39,003 nucleotides of DNA from BRH-c54 sp036567945 (lineage in GTDB: Bacteria > Bacteroidota > Bacteroidia > Flavobacteriales_E > Vicingaceae). The DNA lies in contig DATCTM010000028.1 of the NCBI GenBank assembly GCA_036567945.1, positions 1 through 39,003 on the forward strand. The letters are read 5' to 3'. How positions within the stretch are numbered: position 1 is the first letter of the stretch; each line of letters starts with the position of its first letter. Positions 32,342 through 39,003 of the stretch are shown here, piece after piece. The translations under genes and the position numbers were made by a program. The notes below the pieces were generated by a model. It was given only the letters and a program-made list of their open reading frames with translations, had not been told where the DNA came from and did not search any database.

Positions 32342-33916
32342 ATGAAGAAGTATTTCAATTTATTTGATTTAAAGCAAAAAGTAGATTATAAAAATGAAGT
32401 ATTATCCGGTTTAACAGTTGCTTTAGCACTTGTTCCCGAAGCTGTTGCATTCTCACTTTTAGCAGGTTTATCTCCATTAACAGGTTTGTATGCAGCATTT
32501 GTTATGGGATTAGTAACAGCCATTTTAGGTGGTCGTCCGGGAATGATATCAGGAGCTACCGGAGCTGTTGCAGTTGTCTTTGTTGGACTTATAGCTGTTT
32601 TAAAACAACAAAATCCAGACATTACAATAGATGAAATTACCCAATATGTTTTTGCTACAGCCATTCTTGCCGGAATTTTACAAATATTAGTAGGTGTATT
32701 AAGGTTAGGAAAATTAATGCGTTTAGTTCCGCATCCTGTCATATTTGGTTTTGTAAATGGTTTGGCAATAATTATTTTCATGTCTCAATTAAACCAATTT
32801 ACCACAGATAGCACAGACCCAAATGCACCTTGGATGCAAGGTACGCAATTAGCTACCTTTTCAGGATTGGTATTGTTATCTATGTTCATTATTTGGGGCT
32901 TACCTAAACTTACCAAAGTTATTCCGGCTGCATTAACAGCTATTTTGGTAATTTTTGGGTTAGTTTATTTTTTTAATATAGATACAAGTACTGTTGGAGA
33001 TATTGCTTCTGTACAAGGTGGTTTTCCTCCATTACACATGCCTACAATACCGTTAAATTTAGATACTTTTTTGTTGATTTTTCCTTATGCAGCAATTGTT
33101 GCAGGTGTTGGATTAATTGAAAGTTTACTTACTTTAAACATTGTAGATGAAATTACTGAAACTAGAGGAAGAGGAAATAAAGAAGCTGTAGCACAAGGTA
33201 TTGCCAATGTTTTTTCAGGATTTTTATCAGGAATGGGTGGTTGTGCTATGATAGGTCAGAGCTTAATTAATATTTCTTCAGGAGCAAGAGCAAGGTTATC
33301 AGGAATTGTAGCTGCTATTATGTTATTAGTTTTTGTAATGTTTGGTTCTAATTTAATTGAAAAATTGCCCATGGCAGCACTTACCGGTTTAATGATTATG
33401 GTATCTATCGGAACATTTGAATGGGCAAGTTTAAAAACATTTAAACGGATGCCTAAATCTGATGTTTTTGTAATGATAATGGTTACTTTAATTACCGTTT
33501 TCCTGCATAACTTAGCATTAGCGGTAATTATAGGAGTAATAATAGCCGCACTTGTTTTTGCTTGGGATAATGCTAAAAGAATTAGAGCAAGAAAACATAT
33601 TGATGAAAATGGAGTGAAACATTATGAAATTTATGGCCCCTTATTTTTTGCTTCTATAACTGCTTTTAATGAAAAATTTGATGTGCTAAATGACCCTGAT
33701 GAAGTAATTATAGATTTTGAAGAAAGTAGAGTAGTGGACATGTCTGCTATTGAGGCCTTAAATAAATTGACAGAACGTTACCATAAAGTAGGTAAAAAAA
33801 TTCACTTAAAACACTTAAGTGCAGATTGTAGAGCATTACTTCAAAATGCCGACAAAATAATTGATGTTAATGTAATGGAAGATCCAACCTATAAGGTGGT
33901 CGTAGATAAAATCTAA
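32342..33916 (+). CDS. SulP-family inorganic anion transporter
   Basis: 524 residues. The N-terminal SulP transporter domain (about 14-390) has VALALVPEAVAFSLLAGLSPLTGLYAAF, GGRPGMISGATGAVAVVF and ESLLTLNIVDEITETRGRGNKE with multiple hydrophobic helices. A C-terminal STAS domain follows at about 430-520 (GPLFFASITAFNEKF, VIIDFEESRVVDMSAIEAL). The family moves sulfate or bicarbonate, often with Na+ or H+. The sequence alone does not choose between them. It is followed by a NarL-type regulator gene after 130 bases. Confidence 0.92.
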   Translation: MKKYFNLFDLKQKVDYKNEVLSGLTVALALVPEAVAFSLLAGLSPLTGLYAAFVMGLVTAILGGRPGMISGATGAVAVVFVGLIAVLKQQNPDITIDEITQYVFATAILAGILQILVGVLRLGKLMRLVPHPVIFGFVNGLAIIIFMSQLNQFTTDSTDPNAPWMQGTQLATFSGLVLLSMFIIWGLPKLTKVIPAALTAILVIFGLVYFFNIDTSTVGDIASVQGGFPPLHMPTIPLNLDTFLLIFPYAAIVAGVGLIESLLTLNIVDEITETRGRGNKEAVAQGIANVFSGFLSGMGGCAMIGQSLINISSGARARLSGIVAAIMLLVFVMFGSNLIEKLPMAALTGLMIMVSIGTFEWASLKTFKRMPKSDVFVMIMVTLITVFLHNLALAVIIGVIIAALVFAWDNAKRIRARKHIDENGVKHYEIYGPLFFASITAFNEKFDVLNDPDEVIIDFEESRVVDMSAIEALNKLTERYHKVGKKIHLKHLSADCRALLQNADKIIDVNVMEDPTYKVVVDKI

Positions 33917-34046
33917 CGATAAAAGGGCATTTTCAACTTTAAGTATTTATACGTAGTTGCTTTCAGTATTAACTACATTGTTAATTGTTTTAGGTACTTC
34001 TAAATTTGTCGTATTCTTTACAAGACTAATAATCAAAAACAATTAC

Positions 34047-34700
34047 ATGGAAACAATTAATATATTACTGGTTGACGATCATACATTAATTAGAGAAGGA
34101 CTTAAATTAATTCTTAAAAGAAATAAGAATTTTAAAATAATTGGAGAAGCTTCTAATGGGGTAGAAGCGATAAAGTATATTGATAAAAATGCTGATAAAG
34201 TTCATGTAGTAATGTTAGATATTACCATGCCTGAATTAGATGGCTTTGAGGTAGCAAAGATTGTTAGACAGAACCATCCTGAAATTAAAATCTTAGCATT
34301 AACCATGCACAGTGAAGAATCTTACATCACAAAAATGATAGACGTTGGAGTTCACGGTTATGTATTAAAAGATTCCAACTTAGAGGATTTATCTACGGCA
34401 ATTAATACCATTTTAGAAGGTAAACCTTATTATAGCAGCGATGTATCTGCAATTATGATTAACAGCTTAATGAATAAAGATAAAAAGAAAGAAAATAATG
34501 AAATAAATAACCTTACTGATAGAGAAGTTCAAATTATAGATTTAATTACAGAAGGATTTAAAAGTAGTGAGATTGCAGAAAAACTTAAGTTATCTACCAG
34601 AACCATTGAGGTGCACAGAAGAAATTTGATGAAAAAATTAGATGTTAAAAATACGGCAGAACTGGTAAGTTTTGTCTTAAAGAGTAAATTAATTTCATAG
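34047..34700 (+). CDS. NarL/FixJ-family response regulator
   Basis: 217 residues from ATG at 34047. The reading frame is open 30 codons further upstream, but that part reads as a hydrophobic run unlike a receiver. The receiver has Asp10-Asp11, Asp58 in MLDITMPELDG and a Lys in GYVLKDS. A linker is followed by a LuxR-type HTH (LTDREVQIIDLITEGFKSSEIAEKLKLSTRTIEVHRRNLMKKLDV). No kinase gene is adjacent. Its receiver closely resembles the receiver-only protein at 24233, so both may be served by the same HisKA_3 kinase. It activates or represses unknown genes. Confidence 0.93.
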   Translation: METINILLVDDHTLIREGLKLILKRNKNFKIIGEASNGVEAIKYIDKNADKVHVVMLDITMPELDGFEVAKIVRQNHPEIKILALTMHSEESYITKMIDVGVHGYVLKDSNLEDLSTAINTILEGKPYYSSDVSAIMINSLMNKDKKKENNEINNLTDREVQIIDLITEGFKSSEIAEKLKLSTRTIEVHRRNLMKKLDVKNTAELVSFVLKSKLIS

Positions 34701-34726
34701 TTAATTTAGATAGAGTTAGTAAGCCT

Positions 34727-34756
34727 AAAGCCCTTGAAAAAAATTTCAAGGGCTTT
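34727..34756. terminator. Bidirectional rho-independent terminator
   Basis: AAAGCCCTTGAAA (34727-34739) and TTTCAAGGGCTTT (34744-34756) form a perfect 13-pair stem with a 4-base loop, followed by ATTTTT on the plus strand and by TTAGG on the minus strand. It separates the convergent regulator gene and the racemase-like gene. Confidence 0.92.
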
Positions 34757-34760
34757 ATTT

Positions 34761-35834
34761 TTAAACTATTTTTTTGGTAATATATTCTGAATTGAAAAGC
34801 CTTAATGCTCCCATATATTTTAGTCGGAAAGAAATTAAATCACCAATATGGTAATCTTTATCCGATTTTTCAATATCCAATACCAACATATCGGAACTGG
34901 CACCAACAATAGTTATATTTTTATCTTCGGGGATAATTAAATCTGAGTTGGCAACATCTAATACACCTAAGTCTATAATAGCTCTGTGATGTGTTTTACC
35001 ATAATCTTCCGGATTTATTTCAAATTCTTCACCACTGGGATTTTCTCCCATAGCACCTGTAGGGTTGATAGGTTTTTCGGTTATTTCTATAATCTCTGCA
35101 TAGAGTTTAAAAACATCGGTTTCCATGCCTTCAAAAGTTTCTCCGGTAATTAAGTTGTTACCAAAAAACAAGGCTTCACCCACTCTAAAATGATTGATTC
35201 CGGCAGGTAATTGTTTCATTAATAACATTGGAATTACCACGCTTGTTCCACCTGTAACCCAAGGTATTTTTCTGTTAAATTTGGCTTCAATTAATTGTTT
35301 GTACAAACTTAATTGTACCATTTTATCTTCCGATGGATAAACTCCATGTAAGCAATTAAGGTTAGTTCCAATTCCTGTAACTTGTATGTTGGGTAATTTA
35401 AAAATAGAACCATAAAAATCCATTAAATGGTTTCCCATAACGCCTTCACGCAAATCTCCCAACTCTACCATAATAATAACTTTATGGGTTTTATTTTGTC
35501 TAACAGCTTCTTCCGAAAGCCATTTTATAGTTTCAAATTCGGTATTAAAACTAGCATCAGCATATTGAACTATTTTTTTGATGCTTCTTTTTGCCGGAGG
35601 CTTTATGTAAACAGTATCAATTTCAGGAGCAAGCTTTTTAATCTTTACCAAATTACTTACACGAGCATCACAAATTTCTTTAATGTTTAATTTAAGTAAT
35701 TCTTTAAGATAAAGCTCGTTGCCACATAATAGTTTACTTACTACAGCCCATTCTATATTATTCGACTTAAAAAGCTTATCGAGGTAGTTGTAGTTCTTTT
35801 TTAGTTTATCTCTGTAAAGTTCTATAAAAGCCAT
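34761..35834 (-). CDS. Alanine/ornithine racemase-family PLP enzyme
   Basis: 357 residues. The alanine-racemase N-terminal barrel has the PLP lysine Lys34 in AVVSKLLCGN. ICDARVSNL, IMVELGDLREGVM, VTGIGTNLNCLHG, VTGGTSVVIPMLL and HFRVGEALFFGNN follow, and the last pattern is typical of the OrrA/YhfX-like branch of racemases. It probably interconverts L- and D- forms of an amino acid other than alanine. The substrate cannot be read from the sequence. It lies 7 bases after the classical racemase gene and is the last gene of a four-gene operon. Confidence 0.82.
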   Translation of the reverse strand: MAFIELYRDKLKKNYNYLDKLFKSNNIEWAVVSKLLCGNELYLKELLKLNIKEICDARVSNLVKIKKLAPEIDTVYIKPPAKRSIKKIVQYADASFNTEFETIKWLSEEAVRQNKTHKVIIMVELGDLREGVMGNHLMDFYGSIFKLPNIQVTGIGTNLNCLHGVYPSEDKMVQLSLYKQLIEAKFNRKIPWVTGGTSVVIPMLLMKQLPAGINHFRVGEALFFGNNLITGETFEGMETDVFKLYAEIIEITEKPINPTGAMGENPSGEEFEINPEDYGKTHHRAIIDLGVLDVANSDLIIPEDKNITIVGASSDMLVLDIEKSDKDYHIGDLISFRLKYMGALRLFNSEYITKKIV

Positions 35835-35841
35835 AATTCTA

Positions 35842-36996
35842 TTATTTTATAATTTTTCTGGGAATATCTTCGGGTAAACGGGTAAGTAGCTCGTAATTTA
35901 ATTGGTGACTCATTTCTCCAAAAGAGTTAACAGAGATAGTAATTCCATTTTGTTGACCAATCAAAACTACTTCATCCCCTTTTTCAACTTCAGGTATATT
36001 AGTAATGTCAACAATCATCATGTTCATATTAACAAAACCAATTACATCTACACGATGTCCTCTTATAATTGCTTTTCCTTGATTACTTAATGAGCGACTA
36101 AAACCATGCGCATATCCAACAGGAATAGTAGCAATTTTCATATCTGTTTCGGCCAACACTGTTGTACCGTAACTGATGTATTCTCCAACCGCTACAGCTT
36201 TTGTTCCCATAACATAACTTTTCCAGGTAATTAAAGGTTCTAAAGGATTAGTGTTGATTTTATTTTTAGTGTAGTATTTCATTTGCGATTCTCTGCTAGG
36301 CCAAAAACCGTATTGCATTATTCCCACACGAACTAAATCGTTTATAGTTTGAGGGTAATTAATAATAGCAGCTGAACACGCTAAATGTTTTTGCCTGAAA
36401 TCTATATTATTACTTTTAAAAAATTTGTAAACCCTATTGTAAACAACAATTTGTTTTTTTACTCTAAAGTAATTGGTAATACTTTCTGCTCCGGCAAAAT
36501 GAGTGCACAACCCTTTTACATCTAAGTGTTGTTTGTTGTCTTCAATAAAATGAATAACATCTTTTAGTTCATCTACACAAAAACCTGTTCGGTTCATACC
36601 CGTTTCAATTTCTATGTGCACAATGGCTTTTTTCTTTAGTCGTTTGGCAATTTTAACAGCCTTTTGTAATCTTTCTAAATCGAATACAAAAAATTCAATG
36701 TTTAGATTGATTGTCCATTCCAGTTCCTGTGTAGAATCTGCAACACCCATAATCATTACAGTACTTTTTCCATTGCTTACTTTTTTAAAGCGATGTGCTT
36801 CGTAAGCACTAAAAACAGAAAAATGATTTACACCAACCTCTTCAGCCATTGGAGCAAAAGTTTCTATGCCATGTCCATAGGCATTTCCTTTAATTACAGA
36901 TGAGAAAATACAAGATTCGCCAATGAGCGAACGTATAAATGTTAGGTTGTTTTGATATGCGCTTTTACTTATTTCTATTGTTGAGGTAACATCCAT
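35842..36996 (-). CDS. alr: Alanine racemase
   Basis: 384 residues. PLP lysine Lys36 in VIKGNAYGHG and the opposite-face catalytic Tyr276 in YISYGTT are both present, with EIETGMNRTGF, THFAGAES, RVGIMQYGFWPS and IPVGYAHGFSR. It makes D-alanine for peptidoglycan in the cytoplasm. It starts 1 base after the M20 gene stop. Alr is usually adjacent to MurF or alone in Flavobacteria, so the amidohydrolase context is unusual. Confidence 0.93.
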   Translation of the reverse strand: MDVTSTIEISKSAYQNNLTFIRSLIGESCIFSSVIKGNAYGHGIETFAPMAEEVGVNHFSVFSAYEAHRFKKVSNGKSTVMIMGVADSTQELEWTINLNIEFFVFDLERLQKAVKIAKRLKKKAIVHIEIETGMNRTGFCVDELKDVIHFIEDNKQHLDVKGLCTHFAGAESITNYFRVKKQIVVYNRVYKFFKSNNIDFRQKHLACSAAIINYPQTINDLVRVGIMQYGFWPSRESQMKYYTKNKINTNPLEPLITWKSYVMGTKAVAVGEYISYGTTVLAETDMKIATIPVGYAHGFSRSLSNQGKAIIRGHRVDVIGFVNMNMMIVDITNIPEVEKGDEVVLIGQQNGITISVNSFGEMSHQLNYELLTRLPEDIPRKIIK

Positions 36997-36997
36997 T

Positions 36998-38131
36998 TTA
37001 AGTTAATAATTTTTGGGCTATATTAATAAACATAGCAGTTCCTATTGGAGCAATTTCATCCGGAAAATCGTAATCAGGATTATGAAGTCGTGGAGTATCT
37101 TCACCCGATCCCAATCCAAACATTGCTCCTTTATATATAGTAGTGAAAAGTCCAAAATCTTCTCCCCAAGGGAAAGGAGATGGTTTTTCTAGCGTGTCAA
37201 AATTGTTATCTGTGGCAGTTTGTTTAATAATATCAACTATTTCAGGATTGTTTTCATTGGCTTCAAAAGCTTCTGTAAAAGAAATAGCAATGGTTAATTG
37301 TTCTTCTTTGGCAATGTTTTCAGCTAAAACACTTATTTTGTCAGTAAGTTCTTTTGTCCGTTCATTACTAAGTGTTCTTATGGTAAAATGCGTTTCGCCA
37401 TATCCTGCTGAAGTACCGTAAGCTTTACTTCCTATGTGTGTATAAATGGGAGTAATAACCGTGTAATGTTCGTCATCTTCAATATTTCTGGCAAGGGCTA
37501 ACGTTTGTTGTGTTATTTTACTTATTGCCAACGAAGGGTTAATGCCTTTGTGTGGTTCGGCAGCATGAGAAGTTTTTCCTGTAAGCTTAATAATAATACT
37601 GGTTACAGAAGGAGTGAAGTTGCCATATTTATATACTATTTGTCCTTTTTTGTACCCGGGTACATTGTGTAAAGCAATAGCATAATCAGGTTCAATTTGC
37701 TTAAAATTAGTATCTGCCAATACTTCTTTAGCACCTTCACCATTTTCTTCCGCAGGCTGATAAAGCAATACCACTCTTCCTTTTTCAGGTCGATTGTTAC
37801 TATAATATTTACCTGCAGCAGCTAATATGCTCATGTGTCCGTCATGTCCACATAAATGAGCTTTTCCTTCAGTTTTAGAAATGTAATCAAAGGAATTAAT
37901 TTCCTGAATAGGCAATGCATCCAGTTCGCAACGAAGCATTACTGTTTTTCCGGGAGCTTTTCCGTTAAAGACAAAAGCAACGCCCGTTTTACCTAAATGT
38001 ACCATTTGGTCGGGTTGGAGCTGATCAAAAAAAGCAATAATTCTTTTTTTGGTTTCAAACTCTTCTCCTGAAATTTCAGGATGTTGATGCAGTTCTTTAC
38101 GCAAAAGAACAATTTCGTTGTCGGTGATCAT
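36998..38131 (-). CDS. M20-family amidohydrolase
   Basis: 377 residues. The dinuclear metal/catalytic motif is Cys94-Gly-His96-Asp97-Gly-His99 in HLCGHDGH. Glu128-Glu129 lie in QPAEENGEGAKEV, ALHNVPG and SHAAEPHKGINP follow, and PSPFPWGEDFG comes near the end. This is the M20D/IAA-amidohydrolase-type architecture (hippurate or N-acyl amino acid hydrolases), with the dimerisation domain at about 170-285. It probably removes acyl groups from N-acyl amino acids. It overlaps the acetyltransferase gene by 4 bases (ATGA). Confidence 0.92.
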   Translation of the reverse strand: MITDNEIVLLRKELHQHPEISGEEFETKKRIIAFFDQLQPDQMVHLGKTGVAFVFNGKAPGKTVMLRCELDALPIQEINSFDYISKTEGKAHLCGHDGHMSILAAAGKYYSNNRPEKGRVVLLYQPAEENGEGAKEVLADTNFKQIEPDYAIALHNVPGYKKGQIVYKYGNFTPSVTSIIIKLTGKTSHAAEPHKGINPSLAISKITQQTLALARNIEDDEHYTVITPIYTHIGSKAYGTSAGYGETHFTIRTLSNERTKELTDKISVLAENIAKEEQLTIAISFTEAFEANENNPEIVDIIKQTATDNNFDTLEKPSPFPWGEDFGLFTTIYKGAMFGLGSGEDTPRLHNPDYDFPDEIAPIGTAMFINIAQKLLT

Positions 38132-38562
38132 TTTTTTAAACGCATTTCTAAATACGGATTACTAAATCCCATTTTTTCATATAAAAATTTAGCAGGATTA
38201 TCTTTTTCAACATGTAATGCAATATCGCCATCCGTGTTTTCTATGGCTTTTTGCATGATTTGTTTTCCAACGCCTTTTCCTCGTTGGTTTTTGTTTACAG
38301 CAATGTAAACTAAAATATTTTCGGGAATATAACCACTCATCCCTGTTTTGTTGATGATGGTAGCTCCCACAATTTCGTTATTTTCTATGGCTAACAAAAT
38401 TAAGCCACCCTTATTAGGTGTAAATACATAGTCAATACATTTTTGGATAGCTTCTTTGGCATCTCCGTATTGATCTAAATGTTCGTATAAAAAGTTGACA
38501 ATTTTATTGTCATTAAAAATTGAGTGTTTTCCTGTTTGTGGTGTTATAAGTAAAATTTCCAT
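38128..38562 (-). CDS. GNAT-family N-acetyltransferase
   Basis: 144 residues. The acetyl-CoA loop is NKNQRGKGVGKQIM (about 93-106). VGATIINKTGMSG, ILVYIAV and ALHVEKDNPAKFLYEKMGF follow, as in GNAT motif order C-D-A-B. The substrate is unknown. It is the first gene of an operon with an M20 amidohydrolase and two racemase-type enzymes, so an amino acid amino group is a plausible acceptor, by inference only. Confidence 0.9.
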   Translation of the reverse strand: MEILLITPQTGKHSIFNDNKIVNFLYEHLDQYGDAKEAIQKCIDYVFTPNKGGLILLAIENNEIVGATIINKTGMSGYIPENILVYIAVNKNQRGKGVGKQIMQKAIENTDGDIALHVEKDNPAKFLYEKMGFSNPYLEMRLKK

Positions 38563-38691
38563 TGTTTGTCTTGATTATTAATTTTTAGAATTAATTTAAA
38601 TAAAGTACATCAAGAAAAGTCAGCGATAGAAATATGATAAAAGAAAAGTGATAATTAAATTGAGAATCATCTTTTTTGTTTGGTTTCAGGC

Positions 38692-38721
38692 AAAGTTACT
38701 ATTAATTAAGGCTAATTCCAA
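38692..38721 (-). promoter_or_regulatory. Promoter of the acetyltransferase/racemase operon
   Basis: On the minus strand TTG (38721-38719), a 19-base spacer and TAACTTTG (38699-38692) match the Bacteroidota consensus. A leader of about 120 bases then runs to the ATG at 38562. I recognise no structured RNA in it. Confidence 0.7.
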
Positions 38722-38824
38722 AAATGAGAATGGTGTTAGGTTTTTTTAAGAATAAAATGATTGCCTTTTAAAAGAAAGATATTTTAAACCATTAATTTAG
38801 CAGAAACCAAAACTTAAAAACAAC

Positions 38825-39003
38825 ATGGCAAAGATAAAATTTAAAGGAGACGAAATAAACACCAGTGGAACACTTCCATCTGTTGGTTCGCAAGCAAAAG
38901 ACTTTCAGTTAGTAGCAACCGATTTAAGTACTAAAACATTAAACGATTTTAAAGGAAGTAAATTAATCTTAAACATTTTCCCTAGTATAGATACAGGTAT
39001 TTG
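38825..39003 (+). CDS. tpx: Thiol peroxidase, N-terminal fragment
   Basis: 59 full codons are visible before the window ends: MAKIKFKGDEINTSGTLPSV, then SQAKDFQLVATDLSTKTLNDF and ILNIFPSIDTGI. This matches the start of Tpx, an atypical two-Cys peroxiredoxin that reduces peroxides with thioredoxin. The peroxidatic Cys would come directly after DTGI and lies just outside. The gene is divergent from the racemase operon. TTAATTTAG, a degenerate -7-like element, stands about 28 bases upstream. Confidence 0.93.
   Translation, partial: MAKIKFKGDEINTSGTLPSVGSQAKDFQLVATDLSTKTLNDFKGSKLILNIFPSIDTGI

Noticed and set aside
33957..34046. 30-codon N-terminal extension of the response regulator
   Set aside because: It starts with TTG and encodes a hydrophobic run not found in receivers. 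The ATG at 34047 gives a normal N-terminus.

Overview
The window is a chromosomal piece of a low-GC Bacteroidota bacterium, probably Flavobacteriia-like. The evidence is the very AT-rich coding, several secreted proteins with type IX secretion (T9SS) type A C-terminal sorting domains, promoters of the TTG-N19-TAnnTTTG type, the absence of Shine-Dalgarno-like leaders, and a B12 uptake locus of Bacteroidota type. No rRNA, tRNA or CRISPR array was seen.

Layout. 1-1158: start of tatC and manC (minus). 1303-4883: an integron-like element. Three one-gene cassettes, all encoding exported proteins or lipoproteins, are separated by attC-like imperfect palindromes and sit next to a tyrosine recombinase that lacks the patch typical of IntI. 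The first 10-11 bases of each cassette are repeated, in inverted sense, in the outer box of that same cassette's own palindrome at its far end. This is the hallmark of integron cassettes that have circularised and reinserted. 4999-6426: a LolD-type ABC ATPase and an outer-membrane barrel protein. 6532-11091: a 1519-residue secreted subtilase with five tandem 71-72 residue repeats. 11245-17318: a cobalamin-riboswitch operon on the minus strand (BtuH-like DUF4465 protein, DUF71 ATPase, an unknown T9SS surface protein, BtuB-like receptor, BtuG-like propeller lipoprotein). 17359-20300: HI0933-like flavoprotein, bioD, bioF. 20508-24646 (plus): a 1216-residue multi-GAF/PAS histidine kinase and a receiver-only response regulator. 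24643-25746: bioB. 25864-26538: trmD. 26582-30645: two tandem copies of a module made of a small exported protein followed by a T9SS protein. 30713-34756 (plus): membrane-bound spermidine-synthase-like protein, SulP transporter, NarL-type regulator, terminator. 34761-38721 (minus): a tight operon of GNAT acetyltransferase, M20 amidohydrolase, alanine racemase and a second racemase-like PLP protein. 38825-39003: start of tpx.

How the parts work together. The riboswitch operon looks like a complete surface-capture and outer-membrane import machine for corrinoids, with T9SS-delivered binding proteins where gut Bacteroides use lipoproteins. The biotin genes lie in two minus-strand pieces separated by the plus-strand signalling pair. 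The racemase operon looks like one metabolic unit for N-acylated and D-amino acids.

The most unusual object is the cassette array beside a non-canonical integrase at 1303-4883. Three independent lines agree: the repeated stem architecture, the cassette-specific end complementarity, and the G.T wobble asymmetry that marks one strand as the better folder.
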